From positions 1 to 44,827 of the forward strand of contig JALOKU010000019.1 of the NCBI GenBank assembly GCA_025456345.1: DNA of 44,827 bases. The letters run 5' to 3'. The translations under genes and the position numbers were made by a program. Positions 1 through 8,272 of the stretch are shown one piece after another (position 1 is the stretch's first letter; every line of letters begins with the position of its first letter). The DNA comes from Vicinamibacterales bacterium. GTDB taxonomy: Bacteria > Acidobacteriota > Vicinamibacteria > Vicinamibacterales > JAKQTR01. The notes below the pieces were generated by a model. It did no database searches, was not told the DNA's origin, and saw nothing but the letters and a program-made list of their open reading frames with translations.

Positions 1-2
1 GC

Positions 3-1229
3 GAAGGCGGCATGAACGGCATGTTCAGCGAGATGACCTACTTCAACGGCGTGCAGGAGAAGGTCGAGGACATGGTCAAGTTCATGGACAAGTGGGGCGG
101 GCCCGAGACCTACCCGCACATGGCGGCTGGCTGGGCGGTCGCCCTCGACAGCCCGTTCGGCTGGATGAAGCAGGTCCCCTCGGACTTCGGCGGCACGCGC
201 AACGGGATGGTGGTCTCCTGGCCGAAGGGCATCAAGGCGAAGAACGAGATCCGCTCGCAGTTCGGGCACGTGATCGACGTGGCGCCGACGATCCTCGAGG
301 CGGCCACCCTGCCGGAACCCAAGTCGGTCAACGGCGTGCCGCAGATCCCCATGGCGGGAACGAGCCTCGCTTACAGCTTCGAAGACGCCAAGGCCAAGGA
401 GCGGCACACCACCCAGTACTTCGAGATCGCCGGCAACCGGGCGATCTACCACGACGGCTGGTACGCGCGCACCATCCACAAGGCGCCGTGGGAGCAGAAG
501 CCGCGCCGGACGCTGCAGGACAACTCGGCCTGGCAGCTCTACGACGTGCGTTCGGACTTCAGCCTGGCCACCGACGTGGCGGCCCAGAACCCGACGAAGC
601 TGGCGGAGATGCAGGCGCTCTTCCTCAAGGAGGCCGCCAAGTACGGCGTGCTGCCCATCGATGACCGCGTCTTCGAGCGGCTGGATCCGAAGCTCGTCGG
701 GCGGCCGGACATCATGGGCGGGCGCACGTCGCTGACGCTGGCGGAGGGCATGATCGGCATGGCGGAGGGCGTCTTCATCAACATCAAGAACCGGTCGAAG
801 GTGATCACGGCCGAGATCGAGGTGCCGGCCGGCGGCGCCCATGGGACCGTCATCGCCCAGGCCGGGCGTTTCGGGGGCTGGTCGCTCTACGTGAAGAACG
901 GCGTGCCGGCCTACGACTACAACTTCCTCGGCCTGCAACGCACGACCATCTCGGCCAAACAGAAACTCGCCCCCGGCAAGGCCGAACTGCGCTTCCAGTT
1001 CGACTACGACGGCGGCGGGCCGGGGAAGGGCGGCACGGGCACGCTGTTCGTGAACGGCCAGAAGGTGGCCGAGGGCCGGATTCCGGCCACCCAGTTCGGC
1101 ATTTTCTCGGCGGACGAGACGGCCGACGTCGGCATCGACCTCGGCACGCCGGTGGTCGAAGCCATCGGCGCCGAAGCGAAGTCGCGCTTCACCGGCCGGA
1201 TCCCGAAGGTGACGGTCGAGATCAAGTAG
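3..1229 (+). CDS. Arylsulfatase, C-terminal part (5' end outside window)
   Basis: The reading frame is open from the first bases (EGGMNGMF...) and ends at a TAG at 1227, so the start and the N-terminal half lie to the left. The visible 409 residues match the C-terminal half of type I arylsulfatases. They carry the substrate-side segment [15 protein letters not shown], then [14 protein letters not shown], a block of the kind found in AslA-type enzymes, and an [18 protein letters not shown] segment. Residues from about 255 onward form a beta-rich appended domain with a [13 protein letters not shown] strand. The catalytic CxPxR formylglycine motif is not in the window, so activity cannot be judged. 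The family hydrolyses sulfate esters, usually in the periplasm. A formylglycine-generating-enzyme-fold gene lies 2.4 kb downstream but lacks its cysteines. Confidence 0.9.
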   Translation, partial: EGGMNGMFSEMTYFNGVQEKVEDMVKFMDKWGGPETYPHMAAGWAVALDSPFGWMKQVPSDFGGTRNGMVVSWPKGIKAKNEIRSQFGHVIDVAPTILEAATLPEPKSVNGVPQIPMAGTSLAYSFEDAKAKERHTTQYFEIAGNRAIYHDGWYARTIHKAPWEQKPRRTLQDNSAWQLYDVRSDFSLATDVAAQNPTKLAEMQALFLKEAAKYGVLPIDDRVFERLDPKLVGRPDIMGGRTSLTLAEGMIGMAEGVFINIKNRSKVITAEIEVPAGGAHGTVIAQAGRFGGWSLYVKNGVPAYDYNFLGLQRTTISAKQKLAPGKAELRFQFDYDGGGPGKGGTGTLFVNGQKVAEGRIPATQFGIFSADETADVGIDLGTPVVEAIGAEAKSRFTGRIPKVTVEIK

Positions 1230-1375
1230 GCCGCGCGCTCGGCTCGCGGGCTGAGCACTACGCCGCGGGCAAGGCCCTGCGGGAGTCCTGCCCACGGCAG
1301 TCACATGCGGCCTGGAAGCCTCCCTCGGACCGGCGGGACGCGGTCGAACTGGTTCTCGCGTCGGAAAAGGGACGC

Positions 1376-2590
1376 ATGGAGAACCTGCTCCCGCTCCGCC
1401 ATGGGCGCATGGTCAAGTCCGCGTTCACGTTCTATCGCGGCGCGGCCCTGACGATGGCGGCCGACCTGGCGACGACGCCGACCACTGGAATCCGGGTCCA
1501 GTGCTGCGGGGACGCTCACCTGTGCAACTTCGGCGGCTTTGCCACCCCAGAGCGGCGGATTATCTTTTCCATCAACGACCTCGACGAGACGCTCCCGGCG
1601 CCCTGGGAGTGGGACATCAAGCGCCTGGCCGCAAGCTTCGTCGTGGCCTGCCGGGACAACGGCTTGAGCGAAGCCGTGGCCAGGGACGCGGCGATGACCT
1701 GCGCCCGCAGCTACCGCGAGTCGATGACCGAGTTCAGCCAGTTGAAGTCGCTGGAGTTGTGGTACCGGTCGCTGTCGGCTGAGGAGCTGCTTCAGGGCCT
1801 GCCGCCGAGGTTCCGGAAGCGGATCGTCAAGCGCATCGAGAAGGAACAGGCGAAGAGCCGCGGCGATGAGATGTTCCCGAAGCTGGCGGAGACGCGGGGG
1901 AACATCCACGTGATCAAGGACCAGCTCCCGACCATCTTCCACGCCGAGGGTCATGCCCCGGGTGAGGTCCAGCAGGGCGTGCGGGACGCCCTCGCCGCCT
2001 ACCATGAGACGCTGCCCGCGGCCTACCAGGCCTTGCTGGACCGCTACGAGCTCCAGGACGCCGCGATCAAGGTCGTCGGGGTCGGCAGCGTCGGGACCGT
2101 GTGCTGGGTACTGCTCTTCACCGCCGGGGACGACGACCCCCTCTTCCTCCAAGTCAAGGAAGCGCGCGCCTCGGTGCTGGAGCCGTACGCCGGAGAGACC
2201 GTCTTCCCGAACCACGGCCAGCGCATCGTGGACGGCTACCGGCGCATGCAGCCCGCCAGCGACATGTTCCTTGGCTGGAGCCGGGGGCCCAAGCGCGACT
2301 TCTTCGTCCGCCAGCTGAGAGACATGAAACTGGGCCCCATGGTGGAGATCTTCGGCCAGATCGAGATGGAGTTCTTCGCGACCTGGTGCGGAAAGGCGCT
2401 TGCCCTCTCCCATGCCCGATCCGGGAACTCGGCCATGATCAGCGGCTACATGGGCAAGAGCGACGTCATGGACAGGGCCCTCGCGGCCTTCTCGGTGGCG
2501 TACGCCGACCAGAACGAGAAGGACCACGCGGCCCTCGCGCGCGCAGTTCGCAAGGGAGAAGTCATGGCCGCATTCGAGGAGGATCGGTGA
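1376..2590 (+). CDS. DUF2252 family protein, apparently missing its N-terminal start
   Basis: The 404-residue product has the DUF2252 signature: RHGRMVKSAFTFYRGAA near the N-terminus, GDAHLCNFGGFATPERR (residues 45-61), and NDLDETLPAPWEWDIKRLAAS (68-87). The biochemical function of the family is unknown. The ATG at 1376 is preceded by a plausible AAAAGGG ribosome site. However, the same frame is open upstream and encodes AAGKALRESCPRQSHAAW and RRDAVELVLASEKGR, which resemble the usual DUF2252 N-terminus. No in-frame ATG, GTG or TTG exists between 1376 and the stop near 664, well inside the sulfatase gene. The gene may have lost its native start, use a non-canonical codon such as CTG at 1277, or yield a shortened protein. 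It is coupled to the next gene by a GTGA overlap. Confidence 0.85.
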   Translation: MENLLPLRHGRMVKSAFTFYRGAALTMAADLATTPTTGIRVQCCGDAHLCNFGGFATPERRIIFSINDLDETLPAPWEWDIKRLAASFVVACRDNGLSEAVARDAAMTCARSYRESMTEFSQLKSLELWYRSLSAEELLQGLPPRFRKRIVKRIEKEQAKSRGDEMFPKLAETRGNIHVIKDQLPTIFHAEGHAPGEVQQGVRDALAAYHETLPAAYQALLDRYELQDAAIKVVGVGSVGTVCWVLLFTAGDDDPLFLQVKEARASVLEPYAGETVFPNHGQRIVDGYRRMQPASDMFLGWSRGPKRDFFVRQLRDMKLGPMVEIFGQIEMEFFATWCGKALALSHARSGNSAMISGYMGKSDVMDRALAAFSVAYADQNEKDHAALARAVRKGEVMAAFEEDR

Positions 2591-3549
2591 CGAGTTGGCG
2601 CACACCGCACGACCGCATCGCGCGGGTGGGCTGCCGGGGCGTGGGATGGCTCTGCCTGCTGCTGCTCGCTTCGCCGGTTTCGGCGCAGGATCTCGATCCC
2701 AGGGCCTATGCCCACGTTCCTGTGAACGGCACGTTTCTCGTCTGGGGCTTCGCGGTGTCGCACGGTGGCGTCGTGTCGGACCCGACGCTGCCCGTCACGG
2801 ACCTCAACGCTACCGTCGAGACACCCTCGATCGGCGTCGCACGCTCATTCGACATGTTCGGCAAGACGGCCCAGGCGTTCGGTGCGCTGCCCTATTCCTG
2901 GGCGCAGGCCTCGGGCAAGGTATTTGGGGAGGGGCGGGAGATCACCCGCGCCGGCCTCTCCGACGCGCGGTTCCGCCTCTCGGTGCTGCTCCGGGGCGCC
3001 CCGGCCGCCTCGGTCGGTCAGCTCGCCAGGGCTCCGCGCCGGACCATCCTGGGGACCAGCCTGACCGTCGTCGCACCGACTGGCCAGGTCTTTCACGAAC
3101 GGTTGATCAATCTCGGCACCAACCGCTGGGCGTTCAAGTCGGAGTTCGCCGTCTCGCATCCGATGGGACAAAGATGGCTGCTTGATGTGTACTCCGCGCT
3201 CTGGTTGTTCACGGCCAACGACTCGTACTACCCGGGCACCCTGACTCGCACGCAGGAACCCATGGGGGCCTTCCAGGCGCACCTGAGCTACAACTTCACG
3301 CGTCTGCTCTGGGCGGCCTTCGACGCCACGTACTACGTCGGAGGCCGGTCGACCGTCGATGGCATCGTAAACAACGATCGGCAGTCCAACTCGCGGGTGG
3401 GGGCGACAATCGCCTTTCCGGTCGGCCGACGGCACTCGATCAAACTGGCGGTGAGCAAAGGCGCCATCGTGCGCTACGGGGCCGACTTCAGCACCTTCTC
3501 CTTCGGGTGGCAGACGGCCTGGGTCTCGCGGCCCGCGCCCGCCAAGTAG
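2587..3549 (+). CDS. Outer-membrane protein of the MetA/phenol-degradation channel type
   Basis: The GTG at 2587 overlaps the TGA of the DUF2252 gene (GTGA), which points to translational coupling. The 320-residue product has an N-terminal signal peptide with a WLCLLLLASPVSA core and predicted cleavage before QD at about residue 33. The mature part is rich in alternating beta strands, with repeated aromatic ends such as AHLSYNFTRLLWAAFDATYY and a final SFGWQTAWV strand. This pattern fits an outer-membrane beta barrel of the Phenol_MetA_deg family (transporter-like proteins often annotated as MetA-pathway proteins). The substrate is unknown. The family call rests on overall pattern recognition, for example the GTSLTVVAPTGQ and GTNRWAFKSEFAVSHP blocks. 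The barrel assignment is firmer than any role. Confidence 0.75.
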   Translation: MTSWRTPHDRIARVGCRGVGWLCLLLLASPVSAQDLDPRAYAHVPVNGTFLVWGFAVSHGGVVSDPTLPVTDLNATVETPSIGVARSFDMFGKTAQAFGALPYSWAQASGKVFGEGREITRAGLSDARFRLSVLLRGAPAASVGQLARAPRRTILGTSLTVVAPTGQVFHERLINLGTNRWAFKSEFAVSHPMGQRWLLDVYSALWLFTANDSYYPGTLTRTQEPMGAFQAHLSYNFTRLLWAAFDATYYVGGRSTVDGIVNNDRQSNSRVGATIAFPVGRRHSIKLAVSKGAIVRYGADFSTFSFGWQTAWVSRPAPAK

Positions 3550-3611
3550 GCGTCTGCGGACGACAATTCCGACGTGCGGGCATCCGTGATGGATGCGCAA
3601 CTGGCAGACTC

Positions 3612-3636
3612 GCGGACCGGCCTGACCAAGGTCCGC
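3612..3636. terminator. Hairpin between convergent genes, possible bidirectional terminator
   Basis: GCGGACC at 3612-3618 and GGTCCGC at 3630-3636 form a perfect 7-bp stem with an 11-base loop. It lies in the 122-bp gap between the rightward outer-membrane gene and the leftward FGE-like gene. A second, smaller hairpin (GCATCC/GGATGC, 3580-3596) is in the same gap. Neither is followed by a T-run, so intrinsic termination is only a suggestion. Confidence 0.35.
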
Positions 3637-3671
3637 ACCCGCGTCGACACCGGGTTCGGAGCTTGCGAGGT

Positions 3672-4430
3672 CTATCGGCCGTCCGCCGCGACTCGGAATC
3701 CCCGGCGGTGAATCTCGCCGTAGGGGCCGCGAAGCGCAGCGTGCAGGAAGAACGCGGGAAGATCCCAACCGCCCCCGCGGAGCGTGTGATAGGGGCTTCC
3801 CCCGCCTTCCCAGGCGCTCCCGTCAGTCGGCGCGCCTTTGTAGTCGTCATGCCAGGTGTCCTCGGTCCACTCCGGCACGTTGCCGAACATGTCGTAGAGC
3901 CCGAAGGCGTTCGGTTGCTTCAAGCCGACCGGGTGCGTCGTGCCGCCTGAGTTCTCCCTGATCCACGCGACCGCCTCCGCCGGGCCGTACGGGTCCTCCG
4001 CGGTGCGCGCGCGGCACGCGTACTCCCACTCGGCCTCGCTCGGGAGGCGGTACCTCCAGCCTGGCTCGCGCTCGTTCAGCTTCCGGACAAAGGCCTGCGC
4101 GTCGTCCCAGCTGACCATCTCCACAGGAGCGTCCAGGCCTCCCTTCTTGAAGTGCGACGGATTGTTCCCCATCATGGCCTGCCACTGCGCCTGGGTGACC
4201 TCGGTAACGCCCATCAAGAACGACCGGACAGAGACCCGGTGGACAGGCGCCTCGCCTGGGCCCACCGTGGAACCCATGTCGAAACTGCCGCCGGGGATCT
4301 CGACGAGCCGCATGCCGGCGGTGTTGCGGATTTCTTTCGGCCGCGATTGAGCATCGCCTGACGGCCCGGCCGAACCGTCGAGAAGCGTCACGAGCGCCAG
4401 CGGGAGGATCCAGAACACAGGCATCGTCAT
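3672..4430 (-). CDS. Formylglycine-generating-enzyme-fold (SUMF1-like) protein lacking catalytic cysteines
   Basis: The 252-residue protein has an N-terminal hydrophobic segment (residues 3-18, probable signal peptide) and then an FGE-sulfatase domain: GMRLVEIPGGSFDMGS (39-54), VTEVTQAQWQAMMG, PVEMVSWDDAQAFVRKLN, YRLPSEAEWEYACRA (127-141), GNVPEWTED (184-191) and LRGGGW (217-222). True FGE carries two active-site cysteines just after the RGGS motif. Here that stretch reads DLPAFFL and has none; the only cysteine is C139. It is therefore more likely a member of the broad FGE-fold family with another or lost function than a sulfatase activator. The chosen ATG overlaps the stop of the upstream membrane gene (ATGA), with AGGAG eight bases ahead; an ATG farther upstream lies inside that gene. 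Confidence 0.8.
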   Translation of the reverse strand: MTMPVFWILPLALVTLLDGSAGPSGDAQSRPKEIRNTAGMRLVEIPGGSFDMGSTVGPGEAPVHRVSVRSFLMGVTEVTQAQWQAMMGNNPSHFKKGGLDAPVEMVSWDDAQAFVRKLNEREPGWRYRLPSEAEWEYACRARTAEDPYGPAEAVAWIRENSGGTTHPVGLKQPNAFGLYDMFGNVPEWTEDTWHDDYKGAPTDGSAWEGGGSPYHTLRGGGWDLPAFFLHAALRGPYGEIHRRGFRVAADGR

Positions 4431-5884
4431 GGCGAGCTCTCCTCGATGCATCCCGCCGCCTCGCTCGGCCGGGCGCACGCGGCGAACAGGAAGAGACAGA
4501 GGACCGAGACCAGATAGTAGTAATTGCAGAACGCCTGGCTACCGAAGAGGAAGATCGAGAACGTCGTCAGCGTCACCGCGAACAGGTATCCCAGCAGCCC
4601 GAGCGGCAGAAAACGGCGATAGGTACAAAGAGCGACAGCGAGTCCGACGAGGCCCGCCAGCCACTTCCCCGCCGTGAAACCGAAGAGACGATGCAGCAGA
4701 GAGACAATGGTCAGGCCGTCCGGCCGGAAGGGGGTCTCGAGCTGGAACTTGACCGCGTAGGTCAAGAAACTCGGCGGGTCCCACACGAGAAACGGCACGC
4801 TCGTCAGGATCCCGGTCACGGCCGCTACGGCCAGCGCCTTCCCCCGCCGCTCGATCATGAACAGGTGGAGGACGAAATAGACGAGATATTGCTTGAGCGA
4901 CAGCATGTAACCGTAGGCAGCGGCAGCCCCGAGGCTCGCCGTCCGGCGGGCACGCAGCCACAGGAACAGCGCGAACGCGCCGGCGATGAACGGTTCTGTC
5001 CACCCCTGCTCGATCACGAACAGGCCTCTCGGATGGAACAGGAACAGCAGGACGGCGAGCATCGCCACGCGGCGCCCCGGCCCCGCGACGCGGCACAAGG
5101 CGAAGGCCACGACAGCTTCGGCCGCAATGCAGGCGTAGCGGAAGTCCCCCGCCAGGGCGTACGCAACGGTTTGCAGGTACAGATTGGCCGGCAGGTACGC
5201 GTATCCCAGGAGACGGTAGCCGTAGTCCTGCGTGCCTCGATACACGTCGGACACCGGCACCGTGTAGGGGTTCAATCCCGCCAGCAGGTGCTGCGCGGAC
5301 TCCTGAAACTCCACGAACACGTCGATGACCGGCGCCGGCGACGCCCACAGCATTCCCAGCCTCAGTCCAAACCCGGCCACGACAGCCGCGACGAAGACGG
5401 TCCGGCGCGCCGACGAGTGCGACCTGCGGCGAAGGAAGGCGGCCCACACGCCGCCGGCAAGGACCAGACTCACGAGAGCCAGGGCCACGCGATAGTACGG
5501 TCCTTGAAGGTGTTCGCCGGGCGGGGTCGCGAGACCGAGGGCGAGGAACAGCAGGAGGGCGACAGCCAGCACGCGCTCCCAGTCCCAGAGGCCGGAGCCC
5601 GCCTCGTCACCCACGATCGAGACCGGGCGCTGTCCGGCCCCGGACCCGGCCTGTCGAAGCGTTTCTGCAGCAAGGAGGACCAGGGCGGCGAAGGCAGAGA
5701 GCAGGAGGAAGATGGCCAGGTGCGTGTACCGTCCGTTGCCCGACACCAGGGCCCCGGCTATCGCCACGATGGCGAACGCCCCCGCGGCGGGCCCGGCCGG
5801 CCCGCGTGAGCCGCGCGCGGAACCTGACCGCGGACCGTGATCCGCCGACGGATTCGAGCCACGACCGCTCTGCTGCTGCCTCAT
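4427..5884 (-). CDS. Multi-spanning membrane protein, GT-C/DUF2029-like
   Basis: The 485-residue protein begins with a basic, low-complexity cytoplasmic tail (about 40 residues) and then has roughly ten or more hydrophobic segments, such as AGAFAIVAIAGALV, LAIFLLLSAFAALVLLA and AGKWLAGLVGLAVALC. A loop after the early helices carries an acidic/aromatic block (PAPVIDVFVEFQESAQHL, then NPYTVPVSD), which resembles GT-C polyprenol-phosphate-dependent glycosyltransferases such as the DUF2029 and mannosyltransferase groups. That would make it a membrane glycosyltransferase using a lipid-linked sugar, but no catalytic residue can be proved here. A GTG at 5944 would extend it by 20 residues; I prefer the ATG at 5884. 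It is coupled to the FGE-like gene by ATGA and faces the divergent S46 peptidase gene. Confidence 0.6.
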   Translation of the reverse strand: MRQQQSGRGSNPSADHGPRSGSARGSRGPAGPAAGAFAIVAIAGALVSGNGRYTHLAIFLLLSAFAALVLLAAETLRQAGSGAGQRPVSIVGDEAGSGLWDWERVLAVALLLFLALGLATPPGEHLQGPYYRVALALVSLVLAGGVWAAFLRRRSHSSARRTVFVAAVVAGFGLRLGMLWASPAPVIDVFVEFQESAQHLLAGLNPYTVPVSDVYRGTQDYGYRLLGYAYLPANLYLQTVAYALAGDFRYACIAAEAVVAFALCRVAGPGRRVAMLAVLLFLFHPRGLFVIEQGWTEPFIAGAFALFLWLRARRTASLGAAAAYGYMLSLKQYLVYFVLHLFMIERRGKALAVAAVTGILTSVPFLVWDPPSFLTYAVKFQLETPFRPDGLTIVSLLHRLFGFTAGKWLAGLVGLAVALCTYRRFLPLGLLGYLFAVTLTTFSIFLFGSQAFCNYYYLVSVLCLFLFAACARPSEAAGCIEESSP

Positions 5885-5970
5885 CACGACCCGCCGAGTA
5901 TTAAACACCGGATCCAGCTCGCGCGACCCTCGAATGTGCGACACTATGACGCTGGCAAGGAGAACTCATC

Positions 5971-8220
5971 ATGAGAGCGTTCCGTTTCGTCGTGCTCGGC
6001 CTCGTCGTCGTGCTCTCCATCGGCATCGCTGCCGAAGAGGGCATGTGGATGCCCCAGCAGATCCCCGCCCTCGCCGCGAAGCTGCGCGCCCTGGGGTTCG
6101 CGGGTGATCCGAAGTCGTTCGCGGATCTGACCGGCCAGCCGATGGGGGCCATCGTCTCGCTCGGAGGCTGCACGGCGTCGTTCGTGTCGCCGGACGGCCT
6201 TATCGTCACCAATCACCACTGTGTGACCGGGGGGTTGCAGTTCAACTCGACCCCGCAGCGCAACCTGCTGAAGGACGGCTTCTTCGCGCCCACCTTGGCC
6301 GATGAGGTGTCGAACGGCCCAGGGTCGCGCGTGTTCGTCACAACCTCCGTCGTCGAGGCGACCGCGGAGATCGTGGGCGGCATCGATCCCAAAGCCTCCG
6401 ACCGCGAGCGCTTTGACACAATCGACCGCCGGGTGAAGGCGCGCGTCGCCGCGTGCGAGAAGGACGGGTCGCGGTGCACGGTCGCGTCGTTCTTCGAGGG
6501 CCGGCAGTTCTTCGAAATCAAGCAGCTCGAGATCAAGGACGTCCGCCTGGTCTACGCGCCGGCGGAGGGCATCGGCGTGTTCGGCGGCGAGACGGACAAC
6601 TGGCGGTGGCCGCGGCACACGGGCGACTGGAGCTACCTGCGCGCCTACGTCGGCAAGGACGGCAAGCCGGCGGCCTACGACAAGGCCAACGTGCCCTACC
6701 GGCCCAAGCGTTGGCTGAAGGTAGCGGCCTCGGGCGTCAAGCCCGATGATCTGGTGTTCGTGGTCGGCTACCCCGGACGCACGCAGCGGCACCAGACGTA
6801 CGCCGAAGTGAGAGAGACGGTCGAGTGGGCGCTCCCCCGTTCCATCCGCCTGTCCGAGGAACAGCTCGCCTTGATCGACACCTTGGCGAAGGAGAACCCC
6901 GCGCTCGCCATCAAGCTGGCCGGCCGGGTGCAGGGCCTGAACAACGGCCTCACGAACTCGCGTGGCGTGCTCGAGGGCATGGCCAAAGGCGGTGCGCTCG
7001 CCAAGAAGCAGGCGCGCGAGCAGGATCTCGCGGCGTGGATCGCCGCGTCGCCGGCGCGCCAGGAGAAGTACGGCCAGGCCCTGTCGGCGTTGCAGGCGCT
7101 CCAGGCCCAGGGCGAGTCGACGCGCGAGCGCAACGCCGCGCTCGGCCTGCTGTCCTCCGCATCGTCGTATCTCGCCGCGGCTCAGACGTTGTACCGGCTG
7201 TCGATGCAGCGCCCGAAAGACGACGTCGCCAGGGACCCTGGCTTCCAGGAGCGTGACTGGAGCCGGATCCGCGAAGGCCAGGATCGCTTGCAGCGCACGA
7301 TCGATCCCGCCGCGGATCGGGCGCTGCTCCGTTGGGCGCTCGACAAGGCGGTGGCGTTGCCCGCCGGCCAGCGCATCGAGCCGCTGGACCGTCTGGTTGG
7401 ACTCACGCCGGGCATGGACAAGGCGGCGGCTGGGGCCGCCATCGAGAAGTACCTCGACAGCCTCTACGCGGGCACGAAACTGGCAGATCGCGACGTCCGG
7501 CTGGCGTACATCGACAAGAGCACGGCGGAGCTGACGGCCTCGGGCGACACGTTCATCGCGCTGGCCGCCGCCCTGGAACCGCTGGCCGAGGCGAACCGCG
7601 AGGCGGCGAAGACCCGCGCCGGCGCGTACGCGCGGATCCGGCCCGTCTACATGGAGGCGCTGCTCGAACACGCCGGCGGCCTGCTCGCGCCCGACGCGAA
7701 CAGCACCTTGCGCGTGACGTACGGCCAGGTGAAGGGCGTGAGCCCGCGCGACGGCCTCTTCTACAAGCCGCAGACGACGCTGCAGGGCATCGTCGAGAAG
7801 CACACCGGCAGCGGCGAGTTCGACGCCCCGCAGAAGCAGCTCGACGCGATCAAGGCGCTCCGCGCCGGCAAGACCACGCCGTTCTTCGACAAGGGTGTCA
7901 ACGACGTGCCCGTGAACTTCCTCTCCACCGTCGACACGACCGGTGGCAACTCGGGCTCGCCGACGCTGAACGCAAAGGGCGAGCTGGTGGGCCTCCTCTT
8001 CGACGGGACGTACGAGTCGGTGTCATCCGACTACCTCTTCGACAGCGTCAAAACGAGGTCGATCCACGTCGACAGCCGCTACATGCTGTGGACGATGGCC
8101 GAGGTGGACGGTGCCAGGCGGCTCCTCGACGAGATGGGCGTGTCGTTGAACCCCCCGGCAGCCGCCAAGGCGCCCGCGAAGCCGGCGGCGCCGGCCAAGG
8201 CGCCGACACCTCTCCGGTGA
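5971..8220 (+). CDS. S46 family dipeptidyl-peptidase (DPP7-like)
   Basis: The 749-residue protein has a signal peptide (residues 1-21, IGIAA followed by EEGMW) and the full S46 layout. It has the catalytic histidine region TNHHC (80-84), the aspartate region DNWRWPRHTGDW, an inserted helical domain in the middle, and GGNSGSP with Ser661. S46 enzymes are periplasmic or surface serine peptidases that release dipeptides from peptide N-termini. The residue 18 positions after the catalytic serine is glycine (679, in LLFDGTYE). That position is glycine in DPP7, which prefers hydrophobic P1 residues, and arginine in DPP11, which prefers Asp/Glu. The C-terminus is a low-complexity Ala/Pro/Lys tail. 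AAGGAG eight bases ahead fixes the ATG. Confidence 0.93.
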   Translation: MRAFRFVVLGLVVVLSIGIAAEEGMWMPQQIPALAAKLRALGFAGDPKSFADLTGQPMGAIVSLGGCTASFVSPDGLIVTNHHCVTGGLQFNSTPQRNLLKDGFFAPTLADEVSNGPGSRVFVTTSVVEATAEIVGGIDPKASDRERFDTIDRRVKARVAACEKDGSRCTVASFFEGRQFFEIKQLEIKDVRLVYAPAEGIGVFGGETDNWRWPRHTGDWSYLRAYVGKDGKPAAYDKANVPYRPKRWLKVAASGVKPDDLVFVVGYPGRTQRHQTYAEVRETVEWALPRSIRLSEEQLALIDTLAKENPALAIKLAGRVQGLNNGLTNSRGVLEGMAKGGALAKKQAREQDLAAWIAASPARQEKYGQALSALQALQAQGESTRERNAALGLLSSASSYLAAAQTLYRLSMQRPKDDVARDPGFQERDWSRIREGQDRLQRTIDPAADRALLRWALDKAVALPAGQRIEPLDRLVGLTPGMDKAAAGAAIEKYLDSLYAGTKLADRDVRLAYIDKSTAELTASGDTFIALAAALEPLAEANREAAKTRAGAYARIRPVYMEALLEHAGGLLAPDANSTLRVTYGQVKGVSPRDGLFYKPQTTLQGIVEKHTGSGEFDAPQKQLDAIKALRAGKTTPFFDKGVNDVPVNFLSTVDTTGGNSGSPTLNAKGELVGLLFDGTYESVSSDYLFDSVKTRSIHVDSRYMLWTMAEVDGARRLLDEMGVSLNPPAAAKAPAKPAAPAKAPTPLR

Positions 8221-8228
8221 CCGGCGTG

Positions 8229-8256
8229 CGGCTACGCGCGTCGTTCGCGTATGCCG
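8229..8256 (+). terminator. Hairpin after the S46 peptidase gene
   Basis: CGGC-TACGCG (8229-8238) can pair with CGCGTA-t-GCCG (8246-8256), leaving one bulged T and a 7-base loop, followed by AATT. It begins nine bases after the peptidase stop and lies between convergent genes. A T-tract is missing, so the terminator role is tentative. Confidence 0.4.
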
Positions 8257-8272
8257 AATTCCGGGTCGAGTC

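Noticed and set aside
3672..4430. A functional sulfatase-activating FGE gene
   Set aside because: The cysteine pair required for catalysis is absent from the aligned active-site loop.
5944..7803. A 619-codon open frame on the minus strand
   Set aside because: It lies opposite the S46 peptidase gene with clear catalytic motifs; antisense composition artefact.
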